Shown piece after piece: positions 25,952-36,544 of a stretch of DNA of 64,000 nucleotides. The stretch is from Rhizobium sullae. GTDB taxonomy: Bacteria > Pseudomonadota > Alphaproteobacteria > Rhizobiales > Rhizobiaceae. The stretch spans positions 1,984,001 to 2,048,000 of the forward strand of contig NZ_CP104143.1 of the NCBI RefSeq assembly GCF_025200715.1. The letters are read 5' to 3'. The translations under genes were made by a program, and so were the position numbers. A model generated the notes under the pieces. That model ran no database searches. It had not been told where the DNA came from and saw only the letters and a program-made list of their open reading frames with translations. Position 1 is the stretch's first letter, and the number at the start of each line of letters is the position of its first letter.

Positions 25952-26458
25952 ATGCAGCTTCGAACCGCTCTCCTCGCCGCAATGCTCTTCACCGGCCCGG
26001 CAGACCTTGCGAAGGCCGCTTCGCCGGGCGACACCATCCTTCCGCCCGCTGTGATCTTCGCAACCAGCACCGGCTATTGGGAAGAAAGCCGCGCGGATAT
26101 TGCCATCGAACGTGCACCCGGCGGCGACGATCCAGGAAAGGCGGAACCTCAGCCGCGCCGCGGCTATTACAAGCTCTTTGCCGTCCGCCAGCCGGACAGG
26201 ACCTCGAAAATCTATCTGCAGCAGATCGCGCAGGCCGAGAGCGGCCCGGAGATCGTCTCCAGCGTCGAGCTGCACGAGTTCACGCCGCTGAAGCCCTATG
26301 TCACCGACATCCGTCCGGAAGGTTCCACGGGCATGGCTCAGCAGCCTGGCCTCTTCGCCACCGTCTACCTGAAGACCGATCCGAACGCCGAAGCCGAGGG
26401 CTGGACCGTGCTGATCGACGAACTCGGCGAGATCAAGATCGAGAAGTCGACGAACTAG
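25952..26458 (+). CDS. Exported hypothetical protein
   Basis: A 168-residue protein from the ATG at 25952 (MQLRTALLAAMLFTGPADLA) with a GAGG ribosome site. The N-terminus is a signal peptide; the rest is soluble and beta-rich. It follows nadK directly and is probably co-transcribed with it. No known family is recognised. Confidence 0.78.
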   Translation: MQLRTALLAAMLFTGPADLAKAASPGDTILPPAVIFATSTGYWEESRADIAIERAPGGDDPGKAEPQPRRGYYKLFAVRQPDRTSKIYLQQIAQAESGPEIVSSVELHEFTPLKPYVTDIRPEGSTGMAQQPGLFATVYLKTDPNAEAEGWTVLIDELGEIKIEKSTN

Positions 26459-26473
26459 ATTAGTCACCTGAAT

Positions 26474-26770
26474 CTAAAGTTCGCGGCATAAGACTTGCTG
26501 CGTTCGCCGGCAGAACCGTTTTACGGAAGCGAGGATCTCGTCTGCGGATTTGACTCATTTGCAGGGTTTCGGGTTTTCGTTGTAGGCCTCGATGAAGGCG
26601 GCAATGTCGGCCTCCAATTCGGTGGCATGATGCACGTCCGGCCCTCCGGAAACAGCTGCGTGGATGCGCTTGGGAAAGTCGAAGAACTCGGTCGCACGAC
26701 AGCGTTTGTAGCATTTTCCGATGACTGCGCCCGTCGCGATGTCCAGCGCAGCCACAACCGCTCGTTTCAA
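26474..26770 (-). pseudogene. IS630-family transposase remnant
   Basis: The translated remnant starts MKRAVVAALDIATGAVIGKC, continues through FFDFPKRIHAAV, then jumps to ATELEADIAAFIEAYNENPK and, after an in-frame TGA at 26555-26557, VKSADEILASVKRF. These are recognisable blocks of the IS630 DDE transposase. The middle of the domain, including the last D and the E of the catalytic triad, is deleted. The 3' end runs into CTAA/TAG sequence next to a TA dinucleotide, the usual IS630 target. Confidence 0.82.
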
Positions 26771-26779
26771 TGATACGAA

Positions 26780-27703
26780 TTACGACTCCAGAAGATTGCT
26801 TGAGCCGGCGGGCCTGCCCGCACAAACCTCCCGGACGCATTCGCGCAGCCAGCGATGTGCCGGGTCGGCGTCCATCCGCGGGTGCCACAACAGCGAGATC
26901 GTCGTATCCGGCGGCGAAACCGGCATGGGGAAAGAGAACATCCCGTCGCGCAGGTTCCCGGTATAGCGTTCGGGGACGCTGGCGATCAGATCCGAGGCAC
27001 GCGCCAGAGCCAGAGCTTCCGAAAAGCCGCCAACGACCGTCACGATCTTCCGTCTCAAGCCGAACGGCTCAAGCGCGTCATCGATGGGTCCCCTGTCGAG
27101 CCCGCGCCGCGAGATGAGGATATGCCGGCCGGCAGCGTAGCGGGCGGCCGTGATCGCAGCCTCGCACAACGGATGCCCTATCCGGACGACGCCGACGAAA
27201 CGGTCGCGGAACAGCGCTTGTGCCCGCACCTCCGGCCCCATGGCCTTTCCGACGACGCCGGTTTCCAGGTCGACACTGCCGTCGCGCAGCGGCGCGCTGT
27301 CCCTGTCCGGCTTCGGGACGAAGCGCAACTGCACGCCGGGCGCCTGTTCGCCGGCGAGCGCAATGAGCTCCGGCCCGAAATTCTCGACGAAGCCATCCTG
27401 GTTTCTGAGCGTGAATGTTCGCACAAGCCGTGACAGGTCGAGCGTTTCGGCAGGCCGCAGAACGGCTCCGGCGTCCCGCACGAGCTGGCCGACGCGCTCG
27501 CGAAGCTCGAGCGCCCGCGGCGTCGGAACAAGGCCGCGCCCGGCCCGCACGAGCAGCGGGTCGCCGGTCGCCTCCCGCAACCGCGCCAATGCGCGGCTCA
27601 TCGCCGACGGGCTCAGCCACAGCCTTCTGGCGGCGCGGGCGACACTGCCCTCCGTCAGAAGCACATCAAGGGCGACCAGCAGATTGAGATCGGGATGCGA
27701 CAT
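26780..27703 (-). CDS. LysR-family transcriptional regulator
   Basis: A 307-residue protein from the ATG at 27703 (MSHPDLNLLVALDVLLTEGS). The N-terminal winged helix-turn-helix (VARAARRLWLSPSAMSRALA) is followed by the LysR substrate-binding domain. It reads away from the MFS transporter gene that starts at 27836, and by the usual arrangement it probably controls that gene. The ligand cannot be inferred. Confidence 0.9.
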   Translation of the reverse strand: MSHPDLNLLVALDVLLTEGSVARAARRLWLSPSAMSRALARLREATGDPLLVRAGRGLVPTPRALELRERVGQLVRDAGAVLRPAETLDLSRLVRTFTLRNQDGFVENFGPELIALAGEQAPGVQLRFVPKPDRDSAPLRDGSVDLETGVVGKAMGPEVRAQALFRDRFVGVVRIGHPLCEAAITAARYAAGRHILISRRGLDRGPIDDALEPFGLRRKIVTVVGGFSEALALARASDLIASVPERYTGNLRDGMFSFPMPVSPPDTTISLLWHPRMDADPAHRWLRECVREVCAGRPAGSSNLLES

Positions 27704-27835
27704 GGGAGCGACCATAGCACGGCCGGCGCAATATGACATGGCGCCAGACGCACGAATGCAATGCATATGATGCGCCTTCCGCCCTGTCTACCCGCGAGCT
27801 ATCTCTGCCCAAACGCAATCTTGGAGTAGCTCTTC

Positions 27836-29305
27836 ATGACATCGGTCCGCTCTGCCCGCGCCGCCTTCCCTGACGCCACTGACAAAGGCATACCCTCCGC
27901 AGCCTCGGTTCGATGGGCGCTTGCCGGCCTTTGCCTGTCGATGCTGCTGTCTTCGCTCGGCACCAGCATCGCTAATGTCGCCTTGCCGGCATTGGCTCAG
28001 ATGTTCGCCGCACCATTCCAGCAAGTCCAATGGGTCGTCATTGCCTATCTCCTGACGATCACGATCCTGATCGTCAGCGTCGGGCGGCTTGGCGACATCG
28101 CTGGACGCCGGCGGGTGCTCCTGGCGGGGCTGATGGTGTTTACCGCCGCCTCGGCGCTCTGCGGCCTTGCTCCCTCGCTCTGGTGGCTGATTGCCGCGCG
28201 GGCCGCGCAGGGCCTCGGCGCCGCCGTCCTGATGGCGCTTACCATGGCCTTCGTCGGCGAGACGGTCCCCCGGGAGAGAACCGGCAGCGCCATCGGGCTG
28301 CTCGGCACGATGTCGGCAATCGGCACCGCGCTCGGTCCGTCGCTTGGCGGCGTTTTGATCGCCTGGCTTGGCTGGCGTGCGGTCTTTCTCGTCAACATCC
28401 CGCTCGGTCTGCTGGCCTTCTTTCTTGCCCACCGTTTCCTGCCCGTCGACCGCGAAACACCAAGAACGGGCCGCCCCGGCTTCGACGCTCTCGGCACGCT
28501 GCTGCTTGCAGGCACGCTCGCCGCCTATGCGCTCGCCATGACGATGGGGCGCGGCCATTTCGGCGCTTTGAATGCGGCGCTCCTGATCGCCGCCCTCGCC
28601 GGCGCCGTGCTCTTTGTTTTCACCGAGGCGAAGGTGGCATCGCCTTTGATCCGGTTGGCGGCATTCTGCAATGCGGCGTTCAGCGCCGGCCTGGCTGCGA
28701 ACGCGCTCGTTTCGACGGTGATGATGGCGACGTTGGTGGTGAGCCCGTTTTACCTTTCCCGTGCGCTGGGGCTTGACGCGGCTCTTGTCGGACTCGTCAT
28801 GTCGATTGGCCCGATCGTCTCCGCGCTGAGCGGCGCTCCGGCTGGCCGTCTTGTCGACCGTCTGGGTGCGCCGTTCGTGGTCATCGCCGGACTGATCGGA
28901 ATGGCTCTCGGTGCAGTTGCCCTATCCGTGCTTCCGGCAATGTTCGGCGTTTCCGGCTATATTGCCGCCATCGTCGTCCTGACTCCGGGCTATCAGCTGT
29001 TTCAGACCGCTAACAACACCGCCGCCATGATGGATGTACCCGCCGATCGGCGCGGCGTCGTCTCCGGTCTGCTCAGCCTGTCGCGCAATCTCGGGCTCAT
29101 CACCGGCGCTTCCGTCATAGGCGCCGTGTTCGCCTTTGCCGCGATGACGGCCGACATCACAACTGCGCGTCCCGAAGCCGTCGCCAGCGGCATGCAGGTC
29201 ACCTTCGCCGTCGCGGCAGCTCTGACCGCCGTCGCGATCATCATCGCCGCCGGCGGCCGCGCCCTTGCAATGCGTCCTTCGCCCCGCGGAGACGGGCCGG
29301 TCTAA
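27836..29305 (+). CDS. MFS transporter, DHA2 (14-helix) drug/H+ antiporter type
   Basis: A 489-residue inner-membrane protein with about 14 hydrophobic helices. The first-loop motif (GRLGDIAGRRRVLLAG) and the early segment LGTSIANVALPALAQMFAAP mark the DHA2 group, whose members export drugs and dyes by proton antiport. It is divergent from a LysR gene 132 bases away. The specific substrate is unknown. Confidence 0.9.
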   Translation: MTSVRSARAAFPDATDKGIPSAASVRWALAGLCLSMLLSSLGTSIANVALPALAQMFAAPFQQVQWVVIAYLLTITILIVSVGRLGDIAGRRRVLLAGLMVFTAASALCGLAPSLWWLIAARAAQGLGAAVLMALTMAFVGETVPRERTGSAIGLLGTMSAIGTALGPSLGGVLIAWLGWRAVFLVNIPLGLLAFFLAHRFLPVDRETPRTGRPGFDALGTLLLAGTLAAYALAMTMGRGHFGALNAALLIAALAGAVLFVFTEAKVASPLIRLAAFCNAAFSAGLAANALVSTVMMATLVVSPFYLSRALGLDAALVGLVMSIGPIVSALSGAPAGRLVDRLGAPFVVIAGLIGMALGAVALSVLPAMFGVSGYIAAIVVLTPGYQLFQTANNTAAMMDVPADRRGVVSGLLSLSRNLGLITGASVIGAVFAFAAMTADITTARPEAVASGMQVTFAVAAALTAVAIIIAAGGRALAMRPSPRGDGPV

Positions 29306-29345
29306 CACAGCCTGAACTCCGCTTGCTTCTGTTTCGGCCAGGCCG

Positions 29346-31184
<1,839 letters not shown>

Positions 31185-31397
31185 GAAGCGGAATGTCCTT
31201 GTGGGCGATGTTTCCTTTCTGGTTGGACAGGTTCGCTTTCATGTCAGTCTCCCCGGGATCGGACAAATTGAAGGCTCAAGCATCGCGGACAACCGCGACC
31301 GATTCAAGACCACCGCGGAAAGAGATCGCCCAGTGTTGTCGACATGCAACAGCAGGATCCGCTGCAGTGGCCAGCGTGTGATTTGTCGGATGCCACT

Positions 31398-31433
31398 ACC
31401 AATTGGTCACAACTTGACTTTCAATTGGTCACC
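31398..31433. promoter_or_regulatory. Paired CAATTGGTCAC repeats (operator candidate)
   Basis: The 11-base word CAATTGGTCAC occurs at 31400-31410 and 31422-31432, exactly 22 bases apart, about two helical turns. The first copy is within the palindrome ACCAATTGGT. They lie upstream of the ABC exporter on the minus strand and of the DUF1902 gene on the plus strand, so a repressor could act on either. Confidence 0.45.
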
Positions 31434-31478
31434 ACGGACGAACCGATGAAATTTCATTCAGCAACTAAATGATCCTCG

Positions 31479-31721
31479 GTGGCGCATATTGTCCGAGGTA
31501 GAGGCGCGAGGAGAACTGAAAGCAGTTGTCAAGTATTGTCCGCGGAGTGGGATGAGGACGAGCGTGTCTGGGTCGCAACGAGCAACGACGTGGAAGGACT
31601 GGCAGCACAATCCGAAACGTTGGAATTGCTCGAGAAAAGCGCTCTCGCTGCAATTTCCGATCTGACCGAACTGAACGGAATTGCGTCCGATCTGCCTGAA
31701 ATCCCGGTCCGCGACACCTAG
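31479..31721 (+). CDS. DUF1902-domain protein with an irregular N-terminus
   Basis: The segment LSAEWDEDERVWVATSNDVE, followed by LTELNGIASDLPEIPV, is the DUF1902 (HicB-like) fold. The N-terminal 19 residues are unlike the family. An alternative reading from the upstream in-phase CTG at 31516 gives LKAVVKY in another frame, so the gene appears to have lost a base near 31535. The 80-residue frame from the GTG at 31479 is open and may still be made. No HicA-like partner is beside it. Confidence 0.45.
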   Translation: MAHIVRGRGARRTESSCQVLSAEWDEDERVWVATSNDVEGLAAQSETLELLEKSALAAISDLTELNGIASDLPEIPVRDT

Positions 31722-32500
31722 AAGAACTCGTCCAGCACCAGGTAATAGGCGACCTTCGCGTCATCGATGCCGGAAAGCCCATAGCAATCGAGGAAATGTC
31801 GGACCCCCGCCTCCCCGAGGTTGTACCGTATGCTTCGCATTGCCAGCGCGATATCCTGATATCGATCCGCAACGCCCAGGCGGCCGCAATCAACATACCC
31901 GCTGAACCGCCCTTCATGCGTCATGAAGTTCGGCAAGCAAGCATCGCCATGCGCAACGACGGCATCGGTGACGTCAGGCTGGCTGGCTTCCAGGTAGGCA
32001 AAAAGGCTCGCAACCGTTTCGCTTTGCCGCTCTTTGTCAAAATCATCCTCGTCTACGGCGCCCGCATCCATCCGCGCCCTGGCAAGCCTCAAGCGAGCCG
32101 TCAGCCCGTGGTCGAAAGGGCAGGTTTCCGGATCAAGTTCGTGCAACCGGCGCAAGGCGGCCGCCAGGATCTCAATGCACCGCGCATCTGCCGTTGATTT
32201 GGACGAAGCCAGGTCGCTTCCCGGAAGCGCGTTCAGCAGCAGCCAGTTTCTGTCCTCATGGCTTTCCATAGCAACGACGCTGGGGCACGGCATTCCTTGT
32301 TTGGCAAGCCACAGCAGACGCTCCGCCTCCAACGGCAATTCCGCAAAAGGACCAGCCATTTCGCCTTTCAGGAAAAATCGCTTCTGGCCACCTTCGGCAA
32401 GCACGAACACGTCTGCGGATGAACATCCGAGATCGTCCTGTTTCCACTCGTACTGAGATAGCAGCGCCCGTAGATTGGGAGGTAAAGCAATGTTTTCCAT
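31718..32500 (-). CDS. Aminoglycoside 3'-phosphotransferase, APH(3') family
   Basis: A 260-residue kinase-like enzyme from the ATG at 32500. It shows the ATP-binding lysine in FFLKGE (about 45), the catalytic loop HGDACLPN (184-191), the DFG-equivalent DCGRLG (204-209) and the C-terminal LDEFF, typical of APH(3') enzymes that inactivate kanamycin or neomycin. It stands alone and ends four bases inside the DUF1902 gene on the opposite strand. No transposon or integron is adjacent, so it looks like a chromosomal, possibly intrinsic gene; substrate spectrum is inferred. Confidence 0.88.
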   Translation of the reverse strand: MENIALPPNLRALLSQYEWKQDDLGCSSADVFVLAEGGQKRFFLKGEMAGPFAELPLEAERLLWLAKQGMPCPSVVAMESHEDRNWLLLNALPGSDLASSKSTADARCIEILAAALRRLHELDPETCPFDHGLTARLRLARARMDAGAVDEDDFDKERQSETVASLFAYLEASQPDVTDAVVAHGDACLPNFMTHEGRFSGYVDCGRLGVADRYQDIALAMRSIRYNLGEAGVRHFLDCYGLSGIDDAKVAYYLVLDEFF

Positions 32501-32616
32501 CGGAAAATCATCTCGATAATCGTTTGCCGGGCCGGCTGCAAAAATATTCTGGGCGCGGCAAGCCGCCTGCAACCACCTGCTGCAAGCGGCTATAAGCCAA
32601 ATCGCCGGTCACACCG

Positions 32617-33748
32617 TCAATCGACGTCCTCCAGGACAGCGTCCGGTTTGCCGCTGATGCGGTGCGCAAGCGCTGCTTCCATGAACGCGTTGAGATCGCC
32701 GTCGAGCACGTCGCCCGGTGCAGTGCTTGTGACGCCGGTGCGCAGGTCCTTTACCAGCTGGTAGGGCTGCAGCACGTAGGAGCGGATCTGGTGGCCCCAG
32801 CCGATCTCGGTCTTGGAGGCGGCTTCGGCGCTTGCCGCCTCTTCGCGCTTCTTCAGTTCCGCTTCATACATGCGGGCGCGCAGCATGTCCCAGGCCTTGG
32901 CGCGGTTCTTGTGCTGCGAGCGTTCCTGCTGGCACTGCACGACGATGCCCGTCGGGATATGCGTGATGCGCACGGCCGAGTCGGTCGTATTGACGTGCTG
33001 ACCGCCGGCCCCCGACGAGCGGTAGGTGTCAATGCGGCAGTCGCTTTCATTGATGTCGATCTGGATGGAGTCGTCGACGACCGGATAGATCCAGATCGAC
33101 GAGAAGGACGTGTGTCGGCGCGCATTGCTGTCATAGGGCGAGATGCGTACGAGCCGGTGCACGCCCGATTCCGTCTTCAGCCAGCCATAGGCGTTGTGGC
33201 CCTTGATGAGCAGTGTGGCGGACTTGATGCCCGCCTCTTCGCCGTCATGGACTTCGAGAAGCTCGACCTTGAAGCGTTGGCGTTCGGCCCAGCGGGTGTA
33301 CATGCGAAGCAGCATGTTCGCCCAGTCCTGGCTCTCGGTGCCGCCGGCGCCGGAATGCACTTCGAGATAGGCGTCGTTGGCGTCGGCCTCGCCGGACAGC
33401 ATGGCCTCCACCTGCCGGCGCGCCGCCTCGGCCTTCAGGCTCTTCAGCGCGTCCTCGGCCTCGTTGACGATGCTTTCATCGCCCTCTTCCTCACCCATCT
33501 CGATGAGTTCGACATTGTCGTTCAGCTGTTGTTCGAGCTGCTTCACGCCGTTGATGCCGTCATCAAGCTGCTGGCGCTCGCGCATCAGCTTCTGTGCTTC
33601 CTGGGCATCGTTCCAGAGGCTCGGGTCCTCTGCCTTGTTGTTCAGCCAGTCCAGCCGTCTTACCGCCTGGTCCCAGTCAAAGATGCCTCCTCAGCAGGGT
33701 GATAGCCTGCTTGGTTTCATCGACTACGTTTTCGATTTCCGCTCGCAT
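32617..33748 (-). CDS. prfB: Peptide chain release factor 2 (programmed +1 frameshift)
   Basis: RF2, 376 residues, recognises UGA and UAA. The first 23 codons ([20 protein letters not shown]...) start at 33748 and run to an in-frame TGA at 33677-33679. An upstream AGGAGG at 33686-33691 and the slippery CTT TGA C at 33682-33676 give the classic +1 shift, after which the frame continues without a break to 32617. The GGQ motif ([17 protein letters not shown]) and the stop-codon motif [15 protein letters not shown] are present. RF2 level is thus self-regulated. It is divergent from nothing and lies downstream of mrcA. Confidence 0.97.
33676..33691 (-). promoter_or_regulatory. prfB programmed +1 frameshift site
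   Basis: An internal Shine-Dalgarno AGGAGG, three bases, then CTT TGA C. When RF2 is scarce the ribosome pauses at TGA and slips one base forward to read GAC, giving full-length RF2. Confidence 0.95.
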
Positions 33749-33793
33749 TTTCCTGCTTCTTTGCGTTGTCTTGAGTTGGTCCGTCAAATAGTT

Positions 33794-33829
33794 GCGGCGG
33801 CCGCGGATGTAAAGAGCCGCGGCCGCCGC
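33794..33829 (-). terminator. Strong hairpin between mrcA and prfB
   Basis: A perfect 13-base inverted repeat (GCGGCGGCCGCGG / CCGCGGCCGCCGC) with a ten-base loop lies just past the mrcA stop. The T-tract is weak, so it may be a partial terminator that lets some transcription reach prfB. Confidence 0.6.
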
Positions 33830-33846
33830 ATCTATTATGGGATTGT

Positions 33847-36306
33847 TCAGTAGAGGCCGCCCGCGCCGGACTGCACGGCCTGGTTCGCCTGCGGCGAGGT
33901 CTTCAGGATCTCCTCCGGCGCCATGGTGCCGTCCATGCCGATGACGGACAGGCTGTCGGCCGGGCCGGTGCCGGGCTTGAAAGCCTCGATGATAGTGTTC
34001 GGATCGCCCTCCATCGCCGTCATGCCCGTCTTGCGGTCGATCGGGATCAGGTTCATGCCCTGCGGAATGACGAATTTCGATTCTGGCATGTCTTTGACGG
34101 CTGCCTGCATGAACTCGTTGAAGATCGGCGCGGAGAGGCCACCGCCCGTACTGCCGCGGCCAAGCGGCGCCGGATTGTCAAAGCCCATATAAAGGCCGGC
34201 CACGAGGTCCGGCGTGAAGCCGACGAACCAGGCATCCTTCTCATCGTTGGTGGTGCCGGTCTTGCCGGCCACGTCGCGTGCGCCGAGATCGATCTTGCCT
34301 GCCGCCGTGCCGCGGGTGATGACGCCCTGCATCATCGAGGTGATCTGATAGGCCGTCATCGGGTCGAGAACCTGCTCGCGGTTGTCGACGATGGTCGGTT
34401 CTTCCTGGTTCTGCCAGTCGCCGGCATTGCAGCTGTCGCAGAGGCGTTCCTCGTGCCTGAAGATCGTCTTGCCGTAGCGGTCCTGGATGCGGTCGATCAG
34501 CGTCGGCTTGATCTGCTTGCCGCCGTTGGCGATAACCGAATAGGCCGAGACCATCCGCAGGACCGTGGTTTCGCCTGAGCCGAGCGACATGGCGATCAGC
34601 GGCGGCATCTTGTCGTAGATGCCAAAGCGCTCGGCATATTCGGCAACGATGTTCATCCCGAGGTCGTTGGCAAGGCGCACGGTCATGAGATTGCGTGAGT
34701 GCTCGATGCCGGAGCGCAGCGTCGACGGACCGTTGAATTCACCACCATAGTTTTCCGGCCTCCAGACCTGGCTGCCGGAGACGATCTCGATGGGCGCGTC
34801 CATGATCACCGAAGCCGGGGTATAGCCGTTGTCCATGGCCGCTGCGTAGACAAACGGCTTGAACGAGGAGCCGGGCTGGCGCATCGCCTGCGTCGCGCGG
34901 TTGAATTCCGACTGGCCATAGGAGAAGCCGCCCGCCATTGCGAGAACGCGGCCGGTCTTCGGATCCATGGCGACGAAGCCGCCCTGAACCTTGGGCGGCT
35001 GGCGCAGACGGTAGGCGGTCGAGCCTTCGCCGCCCAGGCGCTCGACATAGACAACGTCGCCCGGCGAAAGCACACCTTCCGGCGACTTGGCCGTCTTGCG
35101 CTCGCCAGTCGAGGAGCGGTAGGCCCACTGCATGTTTTTCGCCTCGATCACGCCGTGCTCGCGCTCGGCGGCAGCCTTTCCGGCGCCGTCCCTGGCGGGC
35201 TGGAGACCGATATCGACGCTTTCAGTGGAGACGGCAAGCACGACGGCGAGGCGCCATTCCGGCACGTCGGAGAGTGTCGGAATTTCCGCGAGCGCCTTGC
35301 CCCAGTCGGCCGTGGTGTCGATCGTCTTCAGTGGTCCATGGAAGCCGCGGCGTTCGTCGTAGCTCGTCAGCCCGTCCTGCAGCGCCTTGCGCGCGACAAG
35401 CTGCATCTGCGGATCGAGCGAGGTGCGAACCGAAAGACCACCTTCGTAAAGCGTCTTTTCGCCATATTGGCCGATGAGCTGGCGGCGGACGGCCTCGGCG
35501 AAGTAGTCCGAGGCAAAAAGCGAGGGACCGTTGCTGCGGACGGTTACGCCGAGCGGCTGCTTCTTGGCTTCTGCGCCGTCGCTCTGGCTCACATAGCCGT
35601 TTTCGACCATGCGGTCGACGACCCAGTTGCGGCGCTCGACCGCGGCATCCGGATGACGGAAGGGATGATAGTTGGCCGGGCCCTTCGGCAGCGAGGCGAG
35701 ATAGGCGGCTTCGGCGACAGTGAGTTCGGTGACCGACTTGTTGAAGTAGGTGAGTGCCGCACCGGCGATGCCGTAGGAATTCAGGCCAAAGAAAATCTCG
35801 TTCAGATAGAGTTCGAGGATCTTGTCCTTGCTATAGGCCTGCTCGATGCGGAAGGAGAGGATCGCTTCCTTGATCTTGCGGTCGATCGTCTGGTCGGACG
35901 TGAGCAGGAAGTTCTTCGCCACCTGCTGCGTGATCGTCGAGGCGCCGACCGGACGGCGGCCAGAGCCGAAATTCTGCAGGTTGACGACGATGGCGCGCGC
36001 AAGGCCGCTCAGGTCGACGCCGGGATGGTTATAGAAATTCTTGTCTTCGGCCGAAAGGAACGCCGCTTTGACACGATCCGGGATCGCCTGGATTGGCAGG
36101 AAAAGACGCTTCTCCTTGGCATATTCGGCCATCAGCGCGCCGTTTCCGGCGTGAACGCGAGTGGTGACCGGCGGCGCATAGCTGTTCAGGACAGCGTAAT
36201 CGGGGAGATCCTTCGCGACGCTTACCAGGTAGACGGCAACGACGGCTGCAGCGCCAAGAAACAGGACGCAAGCAATTCCGAAGAAATATCCAAGAAGTCT
36301 GATCAT
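33847..36306 (-). CDS. mrcA: Penicillin-binding protein 1A (class A, glycosyltransferase/transpeptidase)
   Basis: An 819-residue bifunctional peptidoglycan synthase. One N-terminal membrane anchor (about 5-28) is followed by the GT51 glycosyltransferase domain (AEDKNFYNHPGVD, about 87-99; TITQQVAKNFLL) and the transpeptidase domain, with the active-site serine in GSSFKPFVYA, SRNL as SxN, and KTGTTNDEKDAWFVGFT. It lies 238 bases after amiC on the same strand. Both genes remodel the cell wall, so a shared role in septal growth is likely. Confidence 0.95.
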   Translation of the reverse strand: MIRLLGYFFGIACVLFLGAAAVVAVYLVSVAKDLPDYAVLNSYAPPVTTRVHAGNGALMAEYAKEKRLFLPIQAIPDRVKAAFLSAEDKNFYNHPGVDLSGLARAIVVNLQNFGSGRRPVGASTITQQVAKNFLLTSDQTIDRKIKEAILSFRIEQAYSKDKILELYLNEIFFGLNSYGIAGAALTYFNKSVTELTVAEAAYLASLPKGPANYHPFRHPDAAVERRNWVVDRMVENGYVSQSDGAEAKKQPLGVTVRSNGPSLFASDYFAEAVRRQLIGQYGEKTLYEGGLSVRTSLDPQMQLVARKALQDGLTSYDERRGFHGPLKTIDTTADWGKALAEIPTLSDVPEWRLAVVLAVSTESVDIGLQPARDGAGKAAAEREHGVIEAKNMQWAYRSSTGERKTAKSPEGVLSPGDVVYVERLGGEGSTAYRLRQPPKVQGGFVAMDPKTGRVLAMAGGFSYGQSEFNRATQAMRQPGSSFKPFVYAAAMDNGYTPASVIMDAPIEIVSGSQVWRPENYGGEFNGPSTLRSGIEHSRNLMTVRLANDLGMNIVAEYAERFGIYDKMPPLIAMSLGSGETTVLRMVSAYSVIANGGKQIKPTLIDRIQDRYGKTIFRHEERLCDSCNAGDWQNQEEPTIVDNREQVLDPMTAYQITSMMQGVITRGTAAGKIDLGARDVAGKTGTTNDEKDAWFVGFTPDLVAGLYMGFDNPAPLGRGSTGGGLSAPIFNEFMQAAVKDMPESKFVIPQGMNLIPIDRKTGMTAMEGDPNTIIEAFKPGTGPADSLSVIGMDGTMAPEEILKTSPQANQAVQSGAGGLY

Positions 36307-36544
36307 ATTGAGCTACCGGTATTCCAAATCTTCAATCGGCGCAGGCGCTATATTTGCATGGAAGCGGGCGATTTGCACGCCGCGCGGCTTACTCCATGAG
36401 TGGCATCGCGACAAGCTGAATCCAACCCGCCTATTGAAACATAGCGGCGAGTAACGGCCTGAATGTGAGCAAAATAGGGCCCGCCTGCCCCATTCACATG
36501 CGCCGCTTTGCTTTCGCAGCAGGTGTCACATCTCGGCCACGGCC

